47,697 bases of DNA from an uncultured Schlesneria sp. (GCA_903840265.1 CAIMFH010000043.1:1-47697); one strand, 5' to 3'; shown: positions 1 to 7,642, numbered from the stretch's first letter. Made by a program: numbers and translations. Notes: a model not told the origin generated them from the letters alone.

Positions 1-433
1 CGACCCATCGCCATTCAACCAACCTCCCTATGAACCCGACCACAAACGGCGGCCATAGGGTAGCGCTAATTTTTCATGCGTCAACGGTCAATCCCGACTT
101 TCACCACGGGCTGCTAGAGGGTGTTTCCGAGATTTTGAAGCTTTGATGAGAAAAAGTCGGCAGCCCCACAGCGCGACTCACCATCCGAGTGGCAGGCCAC
201 TGACAGATTTTGACACCCCAGGACAATTTTTGACGATGGGGGACAAAACGACCCTGTTTTTGGCAGTTTTCCTCAAAAAAGTGGATGTTTTGTGACAGAT
301 CGCGACCATGGAAGATGTTTGCTGCTCGAAGTCGTCGCGAACTCGGTCCCACGGGTGCTACAATGTCGGAGTCCTCGACGGGGGGCGCTGATTTGAGGCA
401 AGTTACCGAAACGTTCGCCGTCGGAGATTTCAG
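1..433. other. No supported gene; left edge of window
   Basis: Both strands were read. The reading frames here have no credible protein character. The stretch around 200-300 is rich in T-runs and repeated GACA/GACG words and looks like non-coding or decayed sequence. Only the last bases (a GGAG seven bases before the ATG at 434) appear functional, as the ribosome binding site of the next gene. Confidence 0.5.
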
Positions 434-769
434 ATGCCTGCTCGGACCAGGGGCCGTGCAAAATTCCAGTTTCGCGATCGTCTTTTTGTCTGGTGGGTCG
501 ACGCGGATCGCTGGCTTCGAATTGCCTCACAGGATAAGCACTTCGTCGTTGCTTACGGGCTGGGAAGAGCGGTTGAACAGCGACCTGTTCTCGTGGTTCA
601 TGGTGAGGAATTCCCAGGTTTAGAGCCTTCGGATTCGCGCCCAATCCATTTGGAGACAGTAGAACTCACCAGCAATTCGATGGGGTCGTGGGTCAACGAT
701 TTACTTTCCTGGTGCTTTGATGAATCAAAAATATTAGTCCGGGCTGATGCGCCGCCACGATTCTCATGA
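434..769 (+). CDS. Small hypothetical protein
   Basis: This encodes 111 residues of unrecognised family. It starts at an ATG with a GGAG seven bases upstream, which is why this start was preferred. The protein is aromatic-rich in its first half (FVWWVDADRWLRIAS), has no signal peptide or membrane segment, and alternates polar and hydrophobic residues like a small folded cytoplasmic domain. It ends 25 bases before a REP palindrome, so it marks the edge of the RAYT/REP zone. Function is unknown. An overlapping frame at 285-623 is also open, but has poorer composition and no clear ribosome binding site. Confidence 0.5.
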   Translation: MPARTRGRAKFQFRDRLFVWWVDADRWLRIASQDKHFVVAYGLGRAVEQRPVLVVHGEEFPGLEPSDSRPIHLETVELTSNSMGSWVNDLLSWCFDESKILVRADAPPRFS

Positions 770-794
770 TGTGGTCCGCGTGAATCTAGCGGCT

Positions 795-827
795 GGGTGG
801 CTGGGGTCGACCAACGGGAGCCCCCAG
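795..827 (+). repeat. REP palindrome, copy 1 (left end of truncated RAYT)
   Basis: A 33-bp unit begins GGGTGGCTGGGGTCGACC and ends GGGAGCCCCCAG. CTGGGG and CCCCAG can pair as a hairpin, with a GTGG tetranucleotide just 5' of the foldback. The layout matches REP sequences recognised by RAYT transposases (GTAG/GGAG next to a hairpin). It lies 93 bp before the start of the truncated RAYT copy. Confidence 0.8.
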
Positions 828-920
828 AATGAAGTCAATCGAATTGAATTTGTCATTAATCGTGGGTAAGACGATTCCGGAATTCCGATGTTGTTCTCGT
901 AGCACCGAGGCGACTGGACG

Positions 921-1250
921 GTGGCGCGGCATCGAAAATCGGTCGACGAAGTGGGGCATGCTCACGAAGTGACATTTACTTGCTATCGGCGATTCCCATT
1001 CCTCAAGGCGGAACGGACCTGCCAATGGCTGGCCGAGGCAATTGATGCCGCGCGTACGGAACACTCATTCCTACTGTGGGCTTATGTCTTTATGCCTGAC
1101 CATGCTCACATTATCTTGCTTCCGACTTCAGAAGAGCATCCGATTTTCAGCATTCTCAAGGGCATCAAGGCTCCGGTTGGGAGACAGGGAGTCGAATTCC
1201 TGGAGGCGAATGCTCCGCAGTGGTTGCCGAAGATCACTCGTCAGCGCGGC
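921..1250 (+). pseudogene. Truncated REP-associated tyrosine transposase (Y1/RAYT)
   Basis: The reading frame starts at a GTG and for about 109 codons is nearly identical to the intact transposase at 1399-1953, including the His-x-His of the Y1 active site (PDHAHII). Just after the RQRG codons, where the intact copy continues towards the catalytic tyrosine, the sequence switches abruptly to a REP palindrome (1252-1284). The C-terminal third, with the catalytic Tyr, is missing, so the product should be inactive. The missing tail is not found downstream of the second copy either, so this is a truncation or recombination product rather than a clean insertion into the gene. The frame stays open through the REP to 1352 only by chance. 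Confidence 0.85.
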
Positions 1251-1251
1251 G

Positions 1252-1284
1252 GGGTGGCTGGGGTCGACCAACGGGAGCCCCCAG
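1252..1284 (+). repeat. REP palindrome, copy 2 (junction between the RAYT copies)
   Basis: A 33-bp unit identical to copy 1. It sits exactly where the first RAYT copy loses homology and 115 bp before the intact RAYT start. The spacer after it (1285-1398) resembles the spacer after copy 1, notably the shared GTAGCACCGAGGCGA just before the start codon. Confidence 0.85.
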
Positions 1285-1398
1285 AAAATGCGATCGATCG
1301 AATTGGAATCGTTATCCCCTTTTGTATGAGGATTCGCGAGTTCCGTTCGTGAATCTTTCATTCTTATGTTGTTGTCGTAGCACCGAGGCGATTGGACG

Positions 1399-1953
1399 AT
1401 GGCGCGGCATCGAAAATCGATCAATGAAGTGGGGCATGCTCACGAACTGACATTTACTTGCTATCGGCGATTCCCATTCCTCAAGGCGGAACGGACCTGC
1501 CAATGGCTGGCCGAGGCAATTGATACCGCGCGTACGGAACACTCATTCCTACTGTGGGCTTATGTCTTTATGCCTGACCATGCTCACGTGATCTTGCTTC
1601 CGACTTCAGAAGAGCATCCGATTTCCAGCATCCTGAAGGCCATCAAGGCTCCGGTTGGGAGACAGGGAGTCGAATTCCTGGAGGCGAATGCTCCGCAGTG
1701 GTTGCCGAAGATCACTCGCCAGCGCGGCCAAAAGACTGAACGGCTCTTCTGGCAATCCGGCGGGGGATACGATCGCAATGTGATCGCTCCGAAGACGCTG
1801 CTGAAAATGATCGACTATTTGCACGCGAATCCGGTTCGGAAGGGGCTTGTCACGCGTCCGCGTGATTGGAAGTGGTCGAGCGCCGCGTGGTACGATGACC
1901 GCTCTCCGATTCCACTTGCTGTTGATCCGATTCCTGCAGATTGGTTGTGCTAG
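1399..1953 (+). CDS. REP-associated tyrosine transposase (RAYT)
   Basis: The 184-residue protein belongs to the Y1_Tnp / IS200-IS605-like RAYT family, single-strand DNA nucleases that act on REP hairpins. Visible hallmarks are the HUH metal-binding pair His61-x-His63 in MPDHAHVILLP and the catalytic Tyr140 in the family-typical segment IDYLHANPVRKGLV. Length is within the usual range. It is flanked by a REP in direct orientation (1252-1284) and one in inverted orientation (1973-2005), the normal RAYT arrangement. A truncated near-copy lies directly upstream. RAYTs are usually single-copy domesticated genes that move REPs rather than themselves, so two adjacent copies are unusual. Confidence 0.9.
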   Translation: MARHRKSINEVGHAHELTFTCYRRFPFLKAERTCQWLAEAIDTARTEHSFLLWAYVFMPDHAHVILLPTSEEHPISSILKAIKAPVGRQGVEFLEANAPQWLPKITRQRGQKTERLFWQSGGGYDRNVIAPKTLLKMIDYLHANPVRKGLVTRPRDWKWSSAAWYDDRSPIPLAVDPIPADWLC

Positions 1954-1972
1954 ACGGCTTGGTGAGACTTCA

Positions 1973-2005
1973 CTGGGGGCTCCCGTTGGTCGACCCCAGC
2001 CACCC
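1973..2005 (-). repeat. REP palindrome, copy 3 (right end of RAYT module)
   Basis: The exact reverse complement of copies 1 and 2. It lies 19 bp after the RAYT stop codon and closes the inverted REP pair around the transposase. Confidence 0.85.
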
Positions 2006-2027
2006 ATTCGGTTGGTCGCGGGAAGGC

Positions 2028-2417
2028 TCAATCGCTTGGCAGCGTCGATTTTTGGGAACTGTTTTCGGCTGGCGATGTCTGCTTCCTTGGCTTCCACAAA
2101 AGCAGGTAGGCGGAGAGAAGTGTCAGGGGGATCGCGAGGGCCCAGTAGGGCAGTCTCACTCCGTCAGTTCCCACGTACCAGTCTTCATCGAATGGCGATG
2201 CAGTGTCACTGTACCAATGAAGGATGTTGAGGTCAGGGTCATGCCAGCCCATCCAGTTCCAGACCAGGCACCCGCTGTGGGAGATGAATACATTGCCTGA
2301 GACGACGACTTGGTCAAACACGATGTCACTTCGGATCCACCCGACCATCAACACCAGTGCCACCACCAGCAGTACTACCCCCGCCTTTCGTCTCCAACCG
2401 TGAAAGAAGGTGTCCAT
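2028..2417 (-). CDS. Small membrane protein, paralogue of the 3170-3622 product
   Basis: The 129-residue protein has an N-terminal basic segment (FFHGWRRKAGVV) running into a first membrane helix, a polar aromatic-rich extracytoplasmic middle, and a second helix near the C-terminus (ALAIPLTLLSAYLLLWKPRK). The N-terminal block and the LTLLSAYL.LWKPR block are shared with the product of 3170-3622, so the two are paralogues. Upstream lies a fragment of the gene that precedes the other paralogue (2427-2495), showing that this gene arrived by duplication of a two-gene segment. The GGAG in that fragment probably still serves as its ribosome binding site. Function is unknown. Confidence 0.75.
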   Translation of the reverse strand: MDTFFHGWRRKAGVVLLVVALVLMVGWIRSDIVFDQVVVSGNVFISHSGCLVWNWMGWHDPDLNILHWYSDTASPFDEDWYVGTDGVRLPYWALAIPLTLLSAYLLLWKPRKQTSPAENSSQKSTLPSD

Positions 2418-2426
2418 GAGTGCGAG

Positions 2427-2495
2427 TCACTCCGCACCGTTGAGGCTCTTGGTTGTTGTTTCTCGGAACGTGCGGATTTCGGATTGTGAAGGAGC
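2427..2495 (-). pseudogene. 3' remnant of the 3632-4195 gene, duplicated
   Basis: Read on the minus strand, the last 22 codons before the TGA at 2429-2427 give APSQSEIRTFRETTTKSL then NGAE. This closely matches the C-terminus of the 3632-4195 product (APSPAEIRTFRGTASKSL then NGTE). Homology stops within five bases of a REP palindrome (2500-2529), so the rest of the duplicated gene was lost at or near the REP. Confidence 0.85.
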
Positions 2496-2499
2496 GACG

Positions 2500-2529
2500 G
2501 GGTGGCTGGGGTCGACCAAGGAGCCCCAG
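2500..2529 (+). repeat. REP palindrome, copy 4 (slightly shortened)
   Basis: Has the same 5' half as the other copies (GGGTGGCTGGGGTCGACC) but loses three bases in the second half (AAGGAGCCCCAG). It abuts the gene remnant at 2427-2495 and forms a BIME-like inverted pair with copy 5, enclosing about 100 bp. Confidence 0.8.
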
Positions 2530-2629
2530 GTGCGTGTCTGTTCGACAATCAATCCGGCCAATCCACCGTTCGGCTTGAGAGGTCATGCAGTGGGCGTGCG
2601 ATCATCAGCAGCGTCTGAGTCGGCATTTT

Positions 2630-2661
2630 CTGGGGGTCCCGTTGGTCGACCCCAGCCACCC
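2630..2661 (-). repeat. REP palindrome, copy 5
   Basis: A minus-orientation copy one base shorter than the consensus (CTGGGGGTCCCGTTGG at its left edge). It pairs with copy 4 as an inverted doublet. Confidence 0.8.
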
Positions 2662-2692
2662 AGTCGCTAAGGGGCCTAACGCGGGTTCTTAG

Positions 2693-3082
2693 TCATGATG
2701 CACGCTCGAAGGGTGACTCTAAGGGACTTGCATCATTTTCGGGGCGCGGAACCACACGCCTGTTCGGCTCTGGCATCGGAGTTAGTGACGTTGGTGATGT
2801 GTCTCCTGGTACGAATGTCGGTATGCACGCGGGGACGATTCCGGACGGCTTGACAAGCAATATGGCAGGCGTCCCGAAGTCGATGGTTGCCTGGGTGGCA
2901 TTGAAGGTGACGACTTGGCCATCTGTGAGTGTCACGGAAATTTTAAACTGCGTAGGAGTGTCAGCGGGCCGCCGTTCGCGAGAGTTGATGTCTCCGGCCT
3001 GCGCGTCAGCGACTGCCAGCGCACTTCCAAGACTTGCGGCAGCCATCAGCGCGCCACGACGAGTGAGTGATTGTTCGCTCAT
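2693..3082 (-). CDS. Secreted protein with Tat-like signal
   Basis: The 129-residue protein begins SEQSLTRRGALMAAAS after its Met: a twin-Arg followed by a hydrophobic stretch ending near ADAQA, like a short Tat signal although the RR motif is not canonical. The mature part contains a compact region (FKISVTLTDGQVVTFNATQATIDFGTPAIL) and then a Pro/Arg-rich, probably unstructured tail. The start was set at the ATG preceded by GGAGG; a TTG two codons upstream is open but less likely. It lies between the two paralogous membrane protein genes on the same strand. Family and function are unknown. Confidence 0.7.
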   Translation of the reverse strand: MSEQSLTRRGALMAAASLGSALAVADAQAGDINSRERRPADTPTQFKISVTLTDGQVVTFNATQATIDFGTPAILLVKPSGIVPACIPTFVPGDTSPTSLTPMPEPNRRVVPRPENDASPLESPFERAS

Positions 3083-3169
3083 GGACAAGATCCTCCGTTG
3101 AAGTTTGGTCGATGCTCGACTGATGCTATTGGTCCAATAACGGTTTGCCTAGACCAACCGTGGAGGAAC

Positions 3170-3622
3170 TCATGGACTGCGAGTTACTCGCGTCCGTGGC
3201 TTCCAGAGAATCAGGTAGGCGGAGAGTAGAGTCAGGGGCAATACAAATGCTGAGTATGAAATTCGAAATCCCTGACCAGTTGCTCTCCTATCAGGTGGAT
3301 AAATTCCCGTCTCCCCAACGTGCGAAAGATCGGGGCCGAAATTTGTTCCCGCTGAAAAGCGGTGAACACCATCGAATGAATGGGCGCCTCCGTCACGATG
3401 CGGTGATGTCTGCCAGGTTACTGTGCCGCCTACCCAACCGGTCCATCGTAGACAGCAAATGTCCCCCGCCTTAGATTCCAATGCGTACATGTACCCATAG
3501 CGATCGACATTGATTTCATCAGCTATGGACAGACTTCTGACCCATAGTGATGTCAGCAAGCACGCCAACACAAGCGTCACTACGCCCGCCTTTCGTCGCC
3601 AGCCGTGGAAGAAGGTGTGCAT
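3170..3622 (-). CDS. Small membrane protein, original copy of the paralogous pair
   Basis: The 150-residue protein has the same plan as the 2028-2417 product: N-terminal FFHGWRRKAGVV leading into a TM helix, a longer extracytoplasmic loop containing CCLRWTGW and a Gly/His-rich stretch, then a C-terminal TM segment FVLPLTLLSAYLILWKPR. It starts nine bases after the stop of the upstream gene. The GGAG formed by that gene's last codons (GAG TGA) is the probable ribosome binding site, so the two genes are translationally linked. Function is unknown. Confidence 0.75.
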   Translation of the reverse strand: MHTFFHGWRRKAGVVTLVLACLLTSLWVRSLSIADEINVDRYGYMYALESKAGDICCLRWTGWVGGTVTWQTSPHRDGGAHSFDGVHRFSAGTNFGPDLSHVGETGIYPPDRRATGQGFRISYSAFVLPLTLLSAYLILWKPRTRVTRSP

Positions 3623-3631
3623 GGGTGCGAG

Positions 3632-4195
3632 TCACTCCGTACCGTTGAGGCTCTTGCTGGCCGTTCCTCGGAACGTGCGGATCTCGGCTGGTGAAGGAGC
3701 AGCGATTCTCTCTTTCGGGGCACCGTGGCCCCAATCCCGTTCGTCGGCAGGTCGATACTCAACATGCTCTTTGAGGAAGGCATCATACTTGACGTCCTTT
3801 GTGAACGCCTGGGCATGTTCTACTCGATAGGGCATGGCGACGAACCACATTTCGCTGACTTCTGCCGCGGCCATAATCTGGTCCCGCTGCGCCGCTGTCG
3901 TCAGAACCACAGCTTCAATGCGATTCTCGCGGACGTCTGCCTGAACCAGCAAACAATCTGTTGCCAGGCCAATGACTCGGTGCCTGCTGTCAGAGATCAC
4001 GGTCACACCAAGAGTCACTCGGTCACCCACCTTCCATTCAAAGGGCTGGCAGGACTTGGGTTGAATGAGAACTTTGACACTGTGCATCTCAACCACGTCC
4101 TTGACGTCCGCAGTTTGTGATTGCTGTGCCACGACAGTCTGGCCGCCGAATGCGAGAATTAATACGAGAATCAAAGGTCGTATGGATGGTCTCAT
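3632..4195 (-). CDS. Secreted hypothetical protein
   Basis: The 187-residue protein starts at an ATG with AAGGGAC upstream. The open frame continues further 5', but that extension lacks protein character, and the chosen start gives a clean signal peptide (LILVLILAFGGQTVVA). The mature protein has a beta-rich middle (WKVGDRVTLGVTVIS, RVIGLATDCLLVQADV) and no motif I can assign. It is the first gene of a two-gene unit with the membrane protein at 3170-3622, and its 3' end was duplicated to 2427-2495. An envelope role is possible because both genes encode exported or membrane proteins. Confidence 0.75.
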   Translation of the reverse strand: MRPSIRPLILVLILAFGGQTVVAQQSQTADVKDVVEMHSVKVLIQPKSCQPFEWKVGDRVTLGVTVISDSRHRVIGLATDCLLVQADVRENRIEAVVLTTAAQRDQIMAAAEVSEMWFVAMPYRVEHAQAFTKDVKYDAFLKEHVEYRPADERDWGHGAPKERIAAPSPAEIRTFRGTASKSLNGTE

Positions 4196-4308
4196 TGCCT
4201 TTGTCCCTTTCGAGTTGCCCAAGCAGGTCTTGGCTCGCGAAGTGCGGTCAAACGACACCGCATTACGATAGTGAGAACGACCGCGCGGCAGCAACCTCGC
4301 TGTCGGCG

Positions 4309-4407
4309 GGGTAGCTGGGGTCGACCAACGGGATCGCCCAAAATGCGATCGATCAAATTGGATTTGTCATCACCCTGTGGTAGGGGAATTCGTAGCACCG
4401 AGGCGAT
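4309..4407 (+). repeat. REP copy 6 plus RAYT left-end spacer without transposase
   Basis: The 5' part (4309-4340) is a REP with GTAG instead of GTGG before the CTGGGG foldback. The following bases match the spacers found between REP and start codon at 828-920 and 1285-1398, including AAAATGCGATCGATC and GTAGCACCGAGGCGAT. The transposase coding sequence that should follow is absent. This is a solo left end, a footprint of a lost or never-transferred RAYT. Confidence 0.8.
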
Positions 4408-4473
4408 GTGACTGCCACCCGTCGCGAACTCTGTCGTATGGTACAAACTCGAATTAGGGATATGCGTGGGACG

Positions 4474-4577
4474 AAAGGACCGGCCCTACAGGCCTTAAAA
4501 GATGTAGTAGAGCGCCTGGTCCGGGGCCGAAGGGCCCCGGCTGGGCAAAGTTCCGGCCCTTTGGGCCTTATGAAAGA
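4474..4577 (+). repeat. Dispersed hairpin repeat (family with 7643-7746), copy 1
   Basis: About 100 bp sharing order and most bases with 7643-7746. It contains AAAGGACCGGCC, a strong GGGGCC/GGCCCC hairpin, the segment CCCCGGCTGGGCAAAGTTCC and a second short palindrome around GGCCCTTTGGGCCT. There is no coding potential. Confidence 0.8.
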
Positions 4578-4596
4578 GCGAAACAGTGTTCGTGAT

Positions 4597-4668
4597 TGGG
4601 AGGGCGAGCCGCGCATCTCGATGGATTCACAATAACAGGCGCGGCTCGGCAGGAGTCTCGCCCTCCCA
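4597..4668. repeat. Inverted repeat of the GEAPAEP-type family, copy 1
   Basis: The left arm TTGGGAGGGCGAG and the right arm CTCGCCCTCCCAA flank GCGCGG/CCGCGC inner arms and a roughly 24-bp loop. The left arm lacks the inner GCTCCTGCCGAG block that the right arm keeps. If translated, the arm yields the peptide GEAPAEP, which recurs as a false peptide in related genomes. Confidence 0.75.
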
Positions 4669-4903
4669 AAAGCAACTCGCGCACGGTCAGTTAGATGAAA
4701 TCGAATGTCAACGCATTCGGACATAGACACTATTGCCTTCAAGTTAGCAGTATTTCGAATACGAATGGCATTGGAAACTCGATGCCACATCAACCTCCTG
4801 CGCCTCGCCCAGTCACCGGAGTGCGGGGAGGCTATCCCAAATCGTTGAGCCAAGGCACAATGGGGATCACTAATCTGTGAACCTCGTACCGAGAGCTCCC
4901 CTG

Positions 4904-7573
4904 ATGCGAATCCATCTCACTCTGTGTTGCCTGACGCTGTTTATGGCGACGTCCGCGTTCGCGGAAACGATCTGGATCGAGGGTGAGAAGCCTGCGAAGT
5001 CGACGATGAATCGACATCCGTGGTGGTATGACCAGGTGAAGAAGGAACAGCTTTCGGGTGGGGATTGGATCAGTAATGTCGATCAGAAGAAGCCGGGCGA
5101 GGCTGAGTATGCTGTCGCTGCGGCGGAGGGTGGGAAGTATGAGTTCTGGGTGCGGGCGAACCCGACTCTGGCGAAGCTGTCGTATCGGCTGAACGCTGGG
5201 GAGTGGCAGGCGATTGATCTGGAGAAGACGGCTCGTGATGCGACCAATATTGCTGGCGATGGAAAACCGGATCTGCGGTTTATTGCCTGGATGAAGGTGG
5301 GTAGCTTTGACCTGAAGAAAGGGGACAACACTGTTGCCTTTCGGATGTATGGAGACAACAGCAATCATGGGGGACTGGATTGCTTTGTGTTGTCGACAAC
5401 GCCATTCACGCCGCGCGGAATCTTGAAACCGGGCGATGCGGCGAAAGGGGCGGGCTCGTCTGAAGCGGACTGGTTTGCATTTGATCCGTCTGCGGATACG
5501 TTCGACGCGGGGTCGGTAATTGATCTGCGGTCGCTCAATGAAAAGGTGGCGGGGGATCAGGGATTTATTGCGAGTCGCGATGGGCAGTTTGTGCATAGTC
5601 AAACGGGGAAAGCGGTTCGATTCTGGGCCGTGAATGGGCCGAACGCCAAGTCAGTCGACGAGCTGAAGCGTGAAGCGCGGCAACTGGCGAAGTACGGTGT
5701 GAACCTGGTTCGTCTGCATGGTCCGATGTTCGACAAGCACGGCGAAATTGATCCGGCGCGGATCCAGCGAGCGATTGAGGTCGTGGAAACGATGAAGGCC
5801 GAGGGGATCTACACTCACTTCTCGATCTACTTTCCGCTGTGGTTCGATCCCCCGGCGGATCTCGACTGGATGCCGGGATACGATGGGAAGACGCATGCGT
5901 TCGCCACGCTGTACTTTCATCCCAAGTTTCAGGAGAAGTATCGCAGTTGGTGGCAGGCTCTGTTGACCGCACCGAGTCCCACCACCGGCAAGAAGCTGAT
6001 CGATGATCCGGCGGTCTTTGGAGCGGAACTGGTGAACGAGGATTCGTTGTTCTTCTGGACGTTCAATGACAAGAACATTCCCGAACCTCAATTGCGAGCA
6101 ATGGAAGTTCGATTCGGTGAATGGTTGAAGAGTCGATACGGCTCCGTTGAGAAGGCGTTCGCGGCCTGGAAGTCGCAACCCATTCCGCGCGATGTGGCCA
6201 ACGAAGGACGCGTGGCGTTTCGCCCGTTGTGGAATGTTGCTCATGATCGAACCGCTCGCGATCAGGATACGGCACGATTCCTGGTCGAAACACAGAAGCG
6301 ATTTTACGACGAATCGACGAAGGCTCTGCGAGACCTAGGATTCAAGGGCCAGATCACGGCTTCGAACTGGGTGACTGCCAGTCCCGAGGTGTTCGGTCCA
6401 CTTGAGAAATACTCTTATAGCGGAGGTGACTTCATTGATCGGCATGGCTATTTCGGCTGCCGGAACGAAGGTGATGCTGCCGAGTGGTCCATTCGTGACG
6501 GGCATACGTATCTTGATCGCAGCGCTTTGAAGTTTGATAGTGAAGAACCGGGCAAACCGGCGTCGTTTGTTCATCCAGGGATGGACGTTCACTACGACGA
6601 TAAACCGTCGATGATTTCGGAGACGACCTGGAACAGACCGAATCGATATCGCGGTGAGGCTCCGCTGTACCTCGCGACATTTGGCGCGCTGCAGGACAGT
6701 GATAGCATCGTTCACTTCGCCAAGGACGGAGTCGACTGGTCTGTGAAGCCGGGGTACTTCATGCAACCGTGGACGCTGACCGCGCCGACTCAGTTCGGGC
6801 AGTTTCCGGCTGCGGCTCTGATCTATCGACGCGGTTTGGTCACGCCGGGCGAGGTTATGGCGGATCTGACGTTGCGTGTCGACGATCTGTTGAAGCTGCA
6901 AGGGACGCCGTTGCCGCAGGACGCCGCGTTTGACGAGTTGCGGTTGAAGGACGTTCCGGCAGGGATCGCGTTGAAGCCGGGTCAGCGGATTGATCCGCTG
7001 GTGCACTACGTCGGTCGTACGCATGTCGCGTTCTCGACGGATGCCAAGGCGAAGACGAAGTTGCAGCCTCTTTCTTCACTGGTGGATCACATGCAGAAAA
7101 CGGTGACCAGCAGCACGCATGAGTTGAAGCTGGACTGGGGGCTGGGAGTGCTGACGATTAACTCGGCGTCGGCTCAAGGTGCCAGTGGAGATTTGAAGGC
7201 GGCGCACGAGATTGCGCTGAAGGATGTGACGATCAAGGTTCCGCTGGATCTGGCTCACGTGATCCTGGTGAGCCTCGACGAGCAGCCGATTGCGAAGTCG
7301 CAACGGATGCTGCTCCAGGTGATGACGGAAGAAAAGGCGACCGGGTTCAAGACGGAATCGCTGAGTGATCATCGGCAGAAGATCACCGCGATCGGAGAGA
7401 ACCCGTGGCTGGTGCGAAAGCTGGAAGGACAGGTGCAGTTTAAGCGGGCGGATGCTGCGAAACTGAAGGTGACGTCTCTGGATCAATTCGGGGGACGGAC
7501 ATCGAACACGCAGGAGGGAAGCGTTGTACGACTGCGGCCTGACACGTTGTATTATTTGATCGAGGCGCCTTGA
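4904..7573 (+). CDS. Secreted glycoside-hydrolase-like protein with N-terminal beta-sandwich
   Basis: The 889-residue exported protein has a signal peptide (RIHLTLCCLTLFMATSAFA). The GTG nine codons upstream was rejected because it would bury the signal. Residues about 20-170 look like a carbohydrate-binding beta-sandwich of CBM6/35 type (WIEGEKP start, GGLDCFVL end). Residues about 215-640 look like a GH5-like TIM barrel: FWAVNG, YGVNLVRLHG, Glu379 in AELVNEDS as probable acid/base, and Glu573 in MISETTWNRP as probable nucleophile. The C-terminal 250 residues form beta-rich accessory domains. A role in extracellular polysaccharide breakdown is inferred; the substrate cannot be read from sequence. 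The gene stands alone between repeat clusters. Confidence 0.8.
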   Translation: MRIHLTLCCLTLFMATSAFAETIWIEGEKPAKSTMNRHPWWYDQVKKEQLSGGDWISNVDQKKPGEAEYAVAAAEGGKYEFWVRANPTLAKLSYRLNAGEWQAIDLEKTARDATNIAGDGKPDLRFIAWMKVGSFDLKKGDNTVAFRMYGDNSNHGGLDCFVLSTTPFTPRGILKPGDAAKGAGSSEADWFAFDPSADTFDAGSVIDLRSLNEKVAGDQGFIASRDGQFVHSQTGKAVRFWAVNGPNAKSVDELKREARQLAKYGVNLVRLHGPMFDKHGEIDPARIQRAIEVVETMKAEGIYTHFSIYFPLWFDPPADLDWMPGYDGKTHAFATLYFHPKFQEKYRSWWQALLTAPSPTTGKKLIDDPAVFGAELVNEDSLFFWTFNDKNIPEPQLRAMEVRFGEWLKSRYGSVEKAFAAWKSQPIPRDVANEGRVAFRPLWNVAHDRTARDQDTARFLVETQKRFYDESTKALRDLGFKGQITASNWVTASPEVFGPLEKYSYSGGDFIDRHGYFGCRNEGDAAEWSIRDGHTYLDRSALKFDSEEPGKPASFVHPGMDVHYDDKPSMISETTWNRPNRYRGEAPLYLATFGALQDSDSIVHFAKDGVDWSVKPGYFMQPWTLTAPTQFGQFPAAALIYRRGLVTPGEVMADLTLRVDDLLKLQGTPLPQDAAFDELRLKDVPAGIALKPGQRIDPLVHYVGRTHVAFSTDAKAKTKLQPLSSLVDHMQKTVTSSTHELKLDWGLGVLTINSASAQGASGDLKAAHEIALKDVTIKVPLDLAHVILVSLDEQPIAKSQRMLLQVMTEEKATGFKTESLSDHRQKITAIGENPWLVRKLEGQVQFKRADAAKLKVTSLDQFGGRTSNTQEGSVVRLRPDTLYYLIEAP

Positions 7574-7642
7574 TTCCATGCCCGATTTGAATGGGCCGGT
7601 CGCCGCCCCAAGCATGAATTTGATGAGCGCATACTGGGGAGT

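Larger units (their letters stand above)
4196..4903. other. Gene-free interval filled with three repeat types
   Basis: From left to right it holds an orphan REP with a RAYT left-end spacer (4309-4407), a hairpin-rich repeat (4474-4577) and an inverted repeat (4597-4668). No convincing reading frame was seen; the short open frames run through the repeats. The last 200 bp should contain the promoter of the glycoside-hydrolase-like gene, but no confident -35/-10 pair was identified. Confidence 0.6.

Noticed and set aside
1285-1352. In-frame continuation of the truncated RAYT past the REP
   Set aside because: These codons translate the REP and spacer and show no transposase homology.
795-2661. 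Possible CRISPR array from the repeated 33-bp units
   Set aside because: Units are irregularly spaced, occur in both orientations, and flank a RAYT gene; there are no cas genes or uniform spacers.
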